A DNA stretch of 32,601 bases, taken from NCBI GenBank assembly GCA_022730075.1, contig DZBX01000004.1, forward strand, positions 12,538-45,138, given 5' to 3'. Positions 9,830-17,697 of this stretch are shown here, in pieces (position 1 is the first letter of the stretch; each line of letters begins with the position of its first letter). Both the position numbers and the translations under genes were made by a program. The DNA is from Rhodanobacter sp. (lineage in GTDB: Bacteria; Pseudomonadota; Gammaproteobacteria; Xanthomonadales; Rhodanobacteraceae). The notes below the pieces were generated by a model, which did not search any database, was not told the origin of the DNA, and saw nothing but the letters and a program-made list of their open reading frames with translations.

Positions 9830-11598
9830 TGCCAGCGCCGGCGGCGCACGAAGTCAGCGCCTGGCCGACGTATCGGCGCCTGCTCGGCTACCTGCGGCCG
9901 TATCGGCCGGTGGCGGTTGTCGTGGTCATCGGCATGGCGGTCGATGCCGTGGCGCTGGGCGCATTCGCCGGCCTGGTGCGGCCACTGATCGACAAGGTAT
10001 TCATCACCCGCGACGCGGAAGCGATTTTCTGGCTGCCGCTGATCATCATCGCGATTTTCCTGTTGCGCGCGGTGGCCACCTTCATCACCAGCTACGGCAT
10101 GGCCTATATCGGTCGTGGCGTCGTGCAGACCATGCGCGAGCAGGTGTTCGGGCGCTATCTGGACTTGCCTGGCGGATTTTTCGGGCGCGAGGCCTCCGGA
10201 CATCAGGTCGCGCGCATCACCTACACCGCCGACCAGCTGGCACAGGCCACCACCGAGGCGGTGCGCGTGTCGATCATCGACAGCCTCACCATCCTGGCGA
10301 TGATCGGCGTGATGCTGTGGAACAGCTGGCGCCTGACCCTGGTGCTGCTGGTCATGGTGCCGACCATCGCGGCGGTGGTGTACCTGGTCAGCCGCCGTTA
10401 CCGCGCGATCAGCCGCGGCCTGCAGAACTCGATGGGAAACATCACCGGCGTGGTCGACGAGATCGTCAGTGCCTGGCGCGAGGTGCGCATCTATGCCGGG
10501 CAGAAGTACGAGGCCGCGCGCTTTCATGCGGTCGCCGATCACAACCGCGCGCTCAACGTGAAGATCAGCGCGACCAACGCCATTTCGACCGCGCTGGTGC
10601 AGTTCTTCGCCGCATCGGCGCTGGCCGGCATCGTGTTTTTCGCCACGCGTCCGGGGATTGCGGAGCACATGACGGCGGGCCGGTTCATGTCGATGATCAT
10701 GGCCATGGCCGGGATCCTGCCGCCACTGAAGCGCATGACCAACGTGCAATCCATGTTGCAGCGGGGCATCGCCGCGGCGCAGGATGTCTTCGTGGTGCTC
10801 GACGAGCCGCGCGAGCCGGATGCGCACGCGCGCCCGCTGCAGGAGCTGCGGCAGGGCATCGAGTTTCGCGAGGTCACCATGCGCTACGCGCCCGGCACGC
10901 CGCCGGCGCTGCGCGCGGCCAGTTTCCGTTGCGCGGCCGGCAAGGTGACCGCCGTGGTGGGCCGCTCGGGCAGCGGCAAGACCACCGTGGCGCATCTGAT
11001 CCCGCGTTTCTACGAGCCCGAGTCCGGTGTCATCCTCATCGATGGTCACGCGCTGGGCGAGTACCAGCTGGCCGGCCTGCGCCGGCAGATCGGCTGGGTC
11101 GGCCAGGACGTGGTGATCTTCGATGGCAGCGTGGCCGACAACATCGCCTATGGCGAGATGGCCGGCGCGGCAGAGCGCGACATCATCGCCGCCGCAAAAG
11201 CCGCCAATGCCTGGGATTTCATCGCGCAGATGCCGCAAGGCTTGCGCAGCCCAATCGGGCAGCGCGGCTTCATGGTTTCCGGTGGTCAGCGCCAGCGCAT
11301 CGCCATCGCGCGCGCGATCCTGAAGAACGCGCCGATCCTGATCCTGGATGAAGCCACCAGCGCGCTGGATACCGAGTCCGAGCGCTTGATCCAGGACGCG
11401 CTGCAGCGCCTGATGCAGGACCGCACCACGCTGGTGATCGCACACCGCCTGTCCACGGTCGAGCATGCCCACCGCATCGTCGTGCTCGATCAGGGGTGCG
11501 TGCTGGAGCAGGGCAGCCACGACGAACTGCTGGCGCGTCCCGACGGCGCCTACGCGCACTTGCATCGCATGCAATTCAGTGCGCCGCGCGGCGACTGA
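9829..11598 (+). CDS. msbA: Lipid A export ATP-binding/permease protein MsbA
   Basis: 589 residues, an ABC half-transporter that flips lipid A-core across the inner membrane as a homodimer. Six membrane helices occupy about residues 20-320. The nucleotide-binding domain carries GRSGSGKTT (from residue 378), Q-loop WVGQDVVIFDGSVADNI, signature MVSGGQRQRIAIARAIL, Walker B PILILDEATSALDTES (around 503-518) and VIAHRLSTVEHA. The length and the partner lpxK three bases downstream support MsbA rather than a drug exporter. The first base of the ATG is the last base of the exbD stop. Confidence 0.95.
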   Translation: MPAPAAHEVSAWPTYRRLLGYLRPYRPVAVVVVIGMAVDAVALGAFAGLVRPLIDKVFITRDAEAIFWLPLIIIAIFLLRAVATFITSYGMAYIGRGVVQTMREQVFGRYLDLPGGFFGREASGHQVARITYTADQLAQATTEAVRVSIIDSLTILAMIGVMLWNSWRLTLVLLVMVPTIAAVVYLVSRRYRAISRGLQNSMGNITGVVDEIVSAWREVRIYAGQKYEAARFHAVADHNRALNVKISATNAISTALVQFFAASALAGIVFFATRPGIAEHMTAGRFMSMIMAMAGILPPLKRMTNVQSMLQRGIAAAQDVFVVLDEPREPDAHARPLQELRQGIEFREVTMRYAPGTPPALRAASFRCAAGKVTAVVGRSGSGKTTVAHLIPRFYEPESGVILIDGHALGEYQLAGLRRQIGWVGQDVVIFDGSVADNIAYGEMAGAAERDIIAAAKAANAWDFIAQMPQGLRSPIGQRGFMVSGGQRQRIAIARAILKNAPILILDEATSALDTESERLIQDALQRLMQDRTTLVIAHRLSTVEHAHRIVVLDQGCVLEQGSHDELLARPDGAYAHLHRMQFSAPRGD

Positions 11599-11601
11599 GC
11601 C

Positions 11602-12606
11602 ATGCCGCGCGGGCAAGCCCCGGCATTCTGGTATGGCGCGCAGCCGGTGCCGCGCTGGGCGCGGTCGCTGGTGCCGCTGTATCGGCTGTTGCGGCTGATC
11701 GATCATGCGCGTTACGCGCTGGGTTTGCGCCGGATACAGCGCCTGCCGGTACCGGTGATCGTGATCGGCAATCTCGGCGTCGGCGGCAGCGGCAAGACCC
11801 CGCTGACGCTGGCGCTGATCGAGTCCTTGCGCGCGGCCGGCTGGCATCCAGGCGTGGTCAGCCGCGGCTACGGCGGCACGCAGCGTGCGCCGCACCTGCT
11901 TGCCGCCGCCGATACGGCAGCGCGCGTGGGCGACGAGCCGCTGCTGCTGCAGCGTCGCGGCCAGGTGCCGGTGGCGGTGGGTGCGCGGCGCGCGGACGCG
12001 GCGCAGCTGTTACTGGCGCAGGGGGTGGATGTGATCCTCAGCGATGATGGCTTGCAACATCGCGCGCTGGGGCGCGACATCGAGGTGTGCGTGATCGACG
12101 GCGTGCGCCGTTTCGGCAATGGGCGGCTGCTGCCCGCGGGCCCGCTGCGCGAACCGGCGACGCGCCTGGCCGGCGTGGATTTTGTGGTGTGCAACGGCGG
12201 CGCAGCGCAGCCGGGCGAAGTGCCGATGTCGTTGCAAGCCGGGACGCCGTATGCGCTAGCGGCCGGCGCGGCTGCGCCGCCGCCGGGCGCCGAGGTCCAC
12301 GCCATTGCCGGCATCGGCGATCCGGCGCGGTTCTTTGCCACCCTGCGTGCACTGGGCTACCGCGTGCACGAGCATGCCTTCGCCGATCATCACGCTTACG
12401 TGGCGGCGGATTTTGCTTTTGATGACGGCGCCTTGCCGCTGCTGATGACCGAGAAGGACGCGGTCAAGTGCGTTGCTTTCGCGCGCCGGCACTGGTGGGC
12501 GCTGCCGGTGCGCGCGCAGTTGCCGCCCGGTTTCGTCACCGCGCTGCTGCAGCGGCTCGCGGCTGTCACCGTTCTGTCGTTGCCTCGCGTCAGCCAGCCT
12601 CGCTAG
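11602..12606 (+). CDS. lpxK: Tetraacyldisaccharide 4'-kinase LpxK
   Basis: 334 residues. It phosphorylates the 4' position of the tetraacyldisaccharide-1-phosphate to give lipid IVA at the inner membrane. The N-terminal amphipathic region (PLYRLLRLIDHARYALG) precedes the P-loop VIGNLGVGGSGKTPLT (55-68). VVSRGYGG, VGDEPLLL, ILSDDGLQHRALGRD and the LPAGPLREP segment are all LpxK hallmarks, and the late LMTEKDAVKC motif is also present. It directly follows msbA. In many xanthomonads lpxK is followed by a Trm112-family gene and kdsB, but here mgtA follows. Confidence 0.95.
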   Translation: MPRGQAPAFWYGAQPVPRWARSLVPLYRLLRLIDHARYALGLRRIQRLPVPVIVIGNLGVGGSGKTPLTLALIESLRAAGWHPGVVSRGYGGTQRAPHLLAAADTAARVGDEPLLLQRRGQVPVAVGARRADAAQLLLAQGVDVILSDDGLQHRALGRDIEVCVIDGVRRFGNGRLLPAGPLREPATRLAGVDFVVCNGGAAQPGEVPMSLQAGTPYALAAGAAAPPPGAEVHAIAGIGDPARFFATLRALGYRVHEHAFADHHAYVAADFAFDDGALPLLMTEKDAVKCVAFARRHWWALPVRAQLPPGFVTALLQRLAAVTVLSLPRVSQPR

Positions 12607-12609
12607 ACT
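12580..12609 (+). promoter_or_regulatory. Probable promoter of mgtA
   Basis: TTGCCT (12580-12585) and TAGACT (12604-12609) are separated by 18 bases, overlapping the last codons of lpxK. Transcription would start near 12616 and leave a leader of about 190 nt before mgtA. This is inferred from motif and spacing only. Confidence 0.4.
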
Positions 12610-12615
12610 CCACGC

Positions 12616-12803
12616 GTCATGGTTGCAGAGCGCGCATTCGCGTGGAACCGGGCAGTTGCTTGAATCTCCTGTTGTTGCTCCCGCGCGCTTGAGCCGGCAT
12701 CCGCCAGCCTTCCCGCGCGGGATGGGTCCTGGCGGGGTCGAATCCATGACGGCTCCGTAATACGGCTGCGCTGCAGCCGCGCGTTGATTGTTGCGGAGGC
12801 GGC
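12616..12803 (+). promoter_or_regulatory. Long untranslated leader of mgtA with hairpins
   Basis: About 190 bases without a convincing gene. It contains the perfect palindrome TCCCGCGCGGGA (12711-12722) and a 7-bp hairpin with a 3-nt loop, CGGCTGC/GCAGCCG (12763-12779), just before the mgtA ribosome site GGAGG (12795-12799). A 14-codon frame (ATG 12619, TGA 12661-12663) exists but has no clear ribosome site. In enterobacteria mgtA is controlled by its leader in response to Mg2+. Nothing here matches those leaders by eye, so control by this leader is only a possibility. Confidence 0.3.
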
Positions 12804-15455
12804 ATGGCGGCACGGTGGTCCCTGATCGGCCTGACTCCCGAGCGTGCCGGCGCGCGCGGCAAGTCCACCTCCGCGCAAAGTCAGGCGCAGGCGCGGCGCC
12901 TGCTGGGCCTGGCGCGGTTGGACGTCGATGCAGCGCTGGCCGCGGGCGACAGCAGCATCGCAGGCCTGGACGCCGGCCAGGTCGAGGCGCGTCTGCAGAC
13001 TTTCGGCCGCAACGTGGTCGGTAGCGAATCCCGCTCGCCGTGGTTCGTCGAGATCGCGCGGCGCGTGGTCAATCCGCTCAACCTGCTGCTGCTGGCGCTG
13101 GCGGTGGTATCGATCCTGACCTCCGATCCGGTGGGCGCCGGCATCATGACGGTGATGGTCAGCGTGGCGGTGATCGTCGGCTACGTGCAGGAAAGCAAAT
13201 CCTCGCGCGCGGTCGCGGCGCTGCGCAGCATGGTCAGCAATACCGCGCTGGTGCGCCGTCCGGATCTGCCCAATGGTCGTGGCGAGCTGCCGATCGAGGA
13301 TCTGGTGCCGGGCGATGTCGTGCACCTGACCGCGGGTGACATGATCCCCGCGGACTTGCGCCTGCTCGCGGCCAAGGACTTGTTCGTCAATCAGTCCAGC
13401 CTCACCGGCGAATCGATGCCGGTGGAGAAATTCGCCGCCCCCGACACGCGCTGCAGCGCGCCGCTGGAGGCACACAACCTGTGCTTCATGGGTTCGAACG
13501 TGATCAGCGGCAGTGCGTTGGGTCTGGTGGCGGCGACCGGACGCGACACCACGTTTGGTGCCCTGGCCAGCGCGCTGGCCACGCCACGCGCGCCGTCCAC
13601 CAGCTTCGATCGCGGCCTGCGCCGTTTCGTCGGCCTGATGCTGCGCTTCATCGCGGTGATGGTGCCGCTGGTGTTCCTGATCAACGGCGTGCTCAAGGAC
13701 GACTGGCTCGAGGCGCTGATGTTCTCGATCGCGGTCGCGGTCGGGTTGACGCCGGAGATGCTGCCGGCCATCGTCACCTTCAATCTGGCCAAGGGCGCGC
13801 TGGCGATGGCGCGCAAGGACGTCATCGTCAAGCGTCTGCCGGCGATCCAGAATTTCGGCGCCATCGACGTGCTGTGCACCGACAAGACCGGCACGCTGAC
13901 CCAGGACAAGGTCATCCTGGAGCGCCATGTCGATGCCGCGGGCGGTGACGATGCGCGCGTGCTGGAACTGGCCTTCCTCAACAGCCATTACCAGACCGGC
14001 CTGCGCAACCTGCTGGACAAGGCCGTGCTGACCGCGGTGGATCCGGAGCAGACGCAGCGTCTTGCCGCCGAATTCGCGCTGGTCGATGAGATGCCGTTCG
14101 ATTTCGAGCGTCGGCGCATGTCGGTGGTGGTGCGCGATCAGGAAGGCCGGCACATGCTGATCAGCAAGGGCGCGGTCGCCGAGACCTTGGCCATCTGCAC
14201 GCAGGTGCAGACCGCGCAAGGTCCCGTCGCATTCGACGCCGACCGCCAGGCCGAGGTGCGCCAGGTGGCGCACGATCTCAACGCAGACGGCTTCCGCGTG
14301 ATCGCCGTGGGTATGCGCGAGATGACACCATCGCGCAGCCAGTACGCGCGCGAGGATGAGCGCGGGCTGACCCTGTTCGGCTTCATGGCATTTCTGGATC
14401 CACCCAAGGAGAGCGCCGCGGAGGCCATCGCCGCGCTCACCCGTCACGGCATCGCGGTGAAGATCCTCACCGGCGACAACGACGTGGTCGCGCGCCATGT
14501 CTGCCGGCATGTCGGCATCGACCTCGAGCACGTGCTCACCGGCCCCGAGCTGGATGCCCTGGACGACGCGCAGCTCATGGCCGCGCTGCCCGAAACGCAA
14601 TTGTTCGCGCGGCTCAATCCCCAGCAGAAGGTGCGCGTGATCGAGGCGCTGCGCGCGCAAGGCCACGTGGTGGGGTTCCTGGGTGACGGCATCAACGATG
14701 GCCCGGCGCTGCGTGCCGCCGACGTGGGTATCTCGGTGGACAGCGCCGTGGACATCGCCAAGGAATCGGCCGACATCATCCTGCTGGAGAAAAGCCTGGC
14801 CGTGCTCGAGGAGGGTGTGCAGGAAGGCCGCCGCGTGTTCGGCAATATTCTCAAGTACATCAAGATGACGGCCAGCTCCAACTTCGGCAACGTGTTCAGC
14901 GTGATCGGCGCAAGTGCCTTGCTGCCGTTTCTGCCGATGGCGCCGATCCAGTTGCTGATCAACAACCTGATGTACGACTTGTCGATGACCACCATCGCCA
15001 CCGACAACGTGGACGATGATTTCGTCGCCACGCCGCGGCGCTGGGAGATGGGCAGCATCGCCCGCTACATGTTCGTCTTCGGGCCCGTCAGCTCGTTGTT
15101 CGACTACGTGACCTTCGGCGTGATGTGGTTTTTCCTTGGGTTGTCCGACCACCCGGTCCTGTTCCAGACCGGCTGGTTCGTCGAGTCGCTGCTGTCGCAG
15201 ACCCTCATCGTGTACGTGATCCGCACGGCGCGCGTGCCGTTTCTGCAGTCCAATCCCAGCCTGCCGTTGCTGGTCAGCACGTTGGGCTTTTGCCTGCTCG
15301 GCATTCTCTTGCCGGTTTCGCCGCTGGCTGGATTGTTCGGATTCGCCGCGCTGCCCCATCTTTATTGGCTGTATCTGATCGCCATCCTGGTGGTTTACAT
15401 GCTGCTGGCGCAGGGCGTGAAAATGCTGTTGATCCGCCGCATCGGATTGAACTGA
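12804..15455 (+). CDS. mgtA: Magnesium-translocating P-type ATPase (MgtA/MgtB, type IIIB)
   Basis: 883 residues (E. coli MgtA 898), an inner-membrane pump bringing Mg2+ into the cytoplasm. NPLNLLLLALAVVSILTSD (90-108) is the first helix of the family. TGES (201-204) is the actuator motif. CTDKTGTLT carries the phosphorylated Asp D360. KILTGDND and FLGDGINDGPALRAADVGISVDSAVDIAKESADIILLEKSL form the hinge and nucleotide region. The C-terminal helices include SNFGNVFSVIGASALLPFLPMAPIQLLINNLMYDLS, typical of MgtA/B. ATG 12804 has GGAGG at good spacing. It converges with deaD; I see no clear terminator in the 76-base gap. Its position directly behind lpxK suggests a later insertion into the lipid A gene block. 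Confidence 0.95.
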   Translation: MAARWSLIGLTPERAGARGKSTSAQSQAQARRLLGLARLDVDAALAAGDSSIAGLDAGQVEARLQTFGRNVVGSESRSPWFVEIARRVVNPLNLLLLALAVVSILTSDPVGAGIMTVMVSVAVIVGYVQESKSSRAVAALRSMVSNTALVRRPDLPNGRGELPIEDLVPGDVVHLTAGDMIPADLRLLAAKDLFVNQSSLTGESMPVEKFAAPDTRCSAPLEAHNLCFMGSNVISGSALGLVAATGRDTTFGALASALATPRAPSTSFDRGLRRFVGLMLRFIAVMVPLVFLINGVLKDDWLEALMFSIAVAVGLTPEMLPAIVTFNLAKGALAMARKDVIVKRLPAIQNFGAIDVLCTDKTGTLTQDKVILERHVDAAGGDDARVLELAFLNSHYQTGLRNLLDKAVLTAVDPEQTQRLAAEFALVDEMPFDFERRRMSVVVRDQEGRHMLISKGAVAETLAICTQVQTAQGPVAFDADRQAEVRQVAHDLNADGFRVIAVGMREMTPSRSQYAREDERGLTLFGFMAFLDPPKESAAEAIAALTRHGIAVKILTGDNDVVARHVCRHVGIDLEHVLTGPELDALDDAQLMAALPETQLFARLNPQQKVRVIEALRAQGHVVGFLGDGINDGPALRAADVGISVDSAVDIAKESADIILLEKSLAVLEEGVQEGRRVFGNILKYIKMTASSNFGNVFSVIGASALLPFLPMAPIQLLINNLMYDLSMTTIATDNVDDDFVATPRRWEMGSIARYMFVFGPVSSLFDYVTFGVMWFFLGLSDHPVLFQTGWFVESLLSQTLIVYVIRTARVPFLQSNPSLPLLVSTLGFCLLGILLPVSPLAGLFGFAALPHLYWLYLIAILVVYMLLAQGVKMLLIRRIGLN

Positions 15456-15531
15456 GCCGGCGCATGTCGGTGCGGGCGGCGCATCGGCACACTGCGTGCG
15501 CGGGCGCCGTGCAGAGCGCGCGGGAACGGGT

Positions 15532-17349
15532 TTATGCGCGTGGCTTGCGTGGCGCGGCAAAACCGCCTTTGCGCGCTGCGGCTTCGCTGCCTGCGCGTGA
15601 TGGCTTGCGCGGACGTGCGCTCTGTGCAGCTTCGTTGTCTTCGGCGCGGCGCAGTTGCAGGCGCTCGCCGCCGACGCGCGCCTTGGCCAGTGCGTGCAGC
15701 GTGGTCGCGGGCAGGTCAGCGGGCAGATCGACAAAACTGTGGTCACCCTGCAGCGCGATGGCGCCGATCTGGCTGTTGTCCAGGCCGCCCTCGTTGGCGA
15801 TGGCACCCACCAGATTGCCGACCTTGACGCCGTGCCGGCGGCCCACTTCGACGCGATACGTGACCAGTGATCCCGCGGCGCCGCCACCGCTCGTCCGCGG
15901 GCCACGCGTGGCGCCGCCATGCGCAGTGCGCTCGTTGCGTTCCCCGCGGTCATTGCGCGCAATGTGGGCATCGGGCGCGAATTCGCGCGCACGTGCGCTG
16001 GGCGCATCGCTGAGCAGGAGTGGCTTGTCGCCCTGCAACATGCGCGCGAGCGCGGCGGCGATCTCGATCGCCGGCACGTTCTGCTCCTGTTCGTAGCGTT
16101 CCAGCAGGCGCTGGAATTCATCATTGCCCTCGCGCGTGCGCGCCTCGGTGATGCGTTCCATGAAGCGCGCGATGCGGCGATCGTTGACCGCCTCGGCGCC
16201 GGGCAACTGCATCGGCGTGATCGGCTGCCGCGTGGCGCGCTCGATGGCGCGCAGCAGGTGGCGTTCGCGCGGCGTCACGAACAGGATCGCGTCGCCGCTG
16301 CGCCCGGCGCGGCCGGTGCGACCGATGCGGTGCACATAGCTCTCGGTATCGGTGGGAATGTCGTAATTGAGCACGTGGCTGACGCGCTCCACGTCCAGAC
16401 CGCGCGCGGCCACGTCGGTGGCCACCAGGATGTCGATCTGCGCATCCTTGAAGCGCTGCACGATGCGTTCACGCAGGGCCTGTGGCACGTCGCCATTGAG
16501 CGCGGCTGCGGAGAACCCGCGCGCGGAGAGTTTTTCCGCCAGTTCCTCGGTGGCCTGCTTGGTGCGCGCGAACACGATCATGCCGTCGAAGGTTTCGACC
16601 TCGAGGATGCGCGTCAGCGCGTCCAGCTTGTGCAGGCCGCTGACCAGCCAGTAGCGCTGCTGCACTTGCGCAACCGTGGTGGTCTTGCCTCTGATGGTGA
16701 TCTCGGCCGGGTCGCGCAGGTAGGTCTGCGCGATGCGCCTGATCGCCTGCGGCATGGTCGCCGAGAACAGCGCCACCTGGCGCTGCGGCGGTGTCTTCTT
16801 GAGGATGCTCTCGACATCGTCGATGAAGCCCATGCGCAGCATTTCATCGGCTTCATCGAGCACCAGATGCGCCAGTGCTTCGAGCTTCAGAGTGCCGCGC
16901 TCGAGATGGTCGATCACGCGCCCAGGCGTGCCGACGATGACGTGCGCGCCGCGCTTGAGCGCTTGCAATTGCGGCGCATAGCCCTGGCCGCCGTAGATCG
17001 GCAGCACGTGGAAACCCGGCATTCGCGCGGCATAGCGCGAGAACGCCTCGGCGACCTGGATCGCCAGTTCGCGTGTCGGTGCCAGCACCAGTGCCTGTGG
17101 CGCCGCGCGCTTGAGGTCGATGCGCGCCAGGATCGGCAGTGCGAACGCGGCGGTCTTGCCGGTGCCGGTTTGCGCCTGACCGAGCAAGTCCCTGCCGGCC
17201 AGCAGTGGTGGAATCGTGGCGGCCTGGATCGGCGAGGGCGTCTCGTAGCCGACCGCCTGCAATGCTTGCAGCAATGGCTCGGGCAGGCCCAGCGCCGCGA
17301 AGGGGGGCGGTGCCGGCTCGGGCGCGGATTGGGGATTATCGTGGGACAT
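15532..17349 (-). CDS. deaD: ATP-dependent DEAD-box RNA helicase DeaD/CsdA
   Basis: 605 residues. Q-motif FAALGLPEPLLQALQAVGYETPSPIQ (17-42), Walker A AQTGTGKT (59-66), PTREL (91-95), DEAD (165-168), SAT (196-198), VATDVAARGLD and HRIGRTGRAGR (340-350) define the helicase core. The C-terminal part has a DbpA-type RNA-binding domain (about 497-568, TYRVEVGRRHGVKVGNLVGAIANEGGLD) and a basic Arg/Lys-rich tail. This matches DeaD, which unwinds structured RNA in cold adaptation and ribosome assembly. ATG 17349 is preceded by AAGG at good spacing. The reading frame stays open for 92 more codons upstream, but that stretch is not helicase-like and contains the probable promoter. Confidence 0.93.
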   Translation of the reverse strand: MSHDNPQSAPEPAPPPFAALGLPEPLLQALQAVGYETPSPIQAATIPPLLAGRDLLGQAQTGTGKTAAFALPILARIDLKRAAPQALVLAPTRELAIQVAEAFSRYAARMPGFHVLPIYGGQGYAPQLQALKRGAHVIVGTPGRVIDHLERGTLKLEALAHLVLDEADEMLRMGFIDDVESILKKTPPQRQVALFSATMPQAIRRIAQTYLRDPAEITIRGKTTTVAQVQQRYWLVSGLHKLDALTRILEVETFDGMIVFARTKQATEELAEKLSARGFSAAALNGDVPQALRERIVQRFKDAQIDILVATDVAARGLDVERVSHVLNYDIPTDTESYVHRIGRTGRAGRSGDAILFVTPRERHLLRAIERATRQPITPMQLPGAEAVNDRRIARFMERITEARTREGNDEFQRLLERYEQEQNVPAIEIAAALARMLQGDKPLLLSDAPSARAREFAPDAHIARNDRGERNERTAHGGATRGPRTSGGGAAGSLVTYRVEVGRRHGVKVGNLVGAIANEGGLDNSQIGAIALQGDHSFVDLPADLPATTLHALAKARVGGERLQLRRAEDNEAAQSARPRKPSRAGSEAAARKGGFAAPRKPRA

Positions 17350-17697
17350 GGAAACCTTGGCTCGCGTCAGGCCGCGGACTCCGCGACCGAAAGTGGGATG
17401 TGCGTCAACGCGCAGGGCGCACTGCTGCATGCGGCGCGCGATTCGACAGTATCGGTGTTGGCGGGCGCCGGTGTGGTACCCGTGCAGCGCGCGTCGCGGC
17501 CATTGTAGCCGCAGTGCAGCATCGAGGTGGCCGCGGCGCACGGCGGCGTTCAGTGGGCCGTGCACCGTCATGCGCCGAGTCGACCCGCAAGCTGGAGGCC
17601 ATGCTGCCGTGACGCGGTCCGGCACGACAAGGGAAACCGCATCCGTCGTAGCGCGCTCCTGCGTGTCTTGGCGCGGTCGGCGTGCGCCAATCCGGCT
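17350..17697 (-). other. 348-base gap between xseA and deaD holding the deaD leader
   Basis: No gene is supported here. On the minus strand it holds a -10-like box (17502-17507) and a leader of about 145 bases. Close to the deaD ribosome site is the short inverted repeat CGCGGACTCCGCG (17373-17385). I see no clear terminator after xseA. Long structured leaders are common for cold-induced RNA helicases, but regulation is not shown by the sequence. Confidence 0.4.
17502..17507 (-). promoter_or_regulatory. Probable -10 element of deaD
   Basis: On the minus strand the context is GGCTACAATGG, with TACAAT one base from the consensus TATAAT. No good -35 box is found 16-18 bases upstream. A start near 17495 would give the leader described for deaD. 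Confidence 0.4.

Noticed and set aside
12619-12663. A 14-codon leader frame before mgtA (MVAERAFAWNRAVA)
   Set aside because: No ribosome site and no Pro-rich sequence like MgtL. It is mentioned only within the leader, not called as a gene.
12734-12745. GGGGTCGAATCC resembling the T-arm of a tRNA
   Set aside because: No acceptor, D or anticodon arm can be formed around it, so it is not a tRNA or a clear tRNA remnant.
15456-15531. GC-rich gap between mgtA and deaD as a bidirectional terminator
   Set aside because: Only short direct repeats (GGCGCAT) are seen; no stem with a T-run.
12603-16124. A very long open frame on the minus strand (over 1100 codons) across mgtA and the deaD tail
   Set aside because: It mirrors the real genes in another frame. 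High GC removes stop codons from such frames. The product is repetitive in His, Arg and Ala and has no recognisable domain. The same applies to other long shadow frames opposite sdhA, comEC and metH.
17350-17625. A 92-residue N-terminal extension of DeaD
   Set aside because: The frame is open but not helicase-like, the probable promoter lies inside it, and MSHDN at 17349 has a proper ribosome site.
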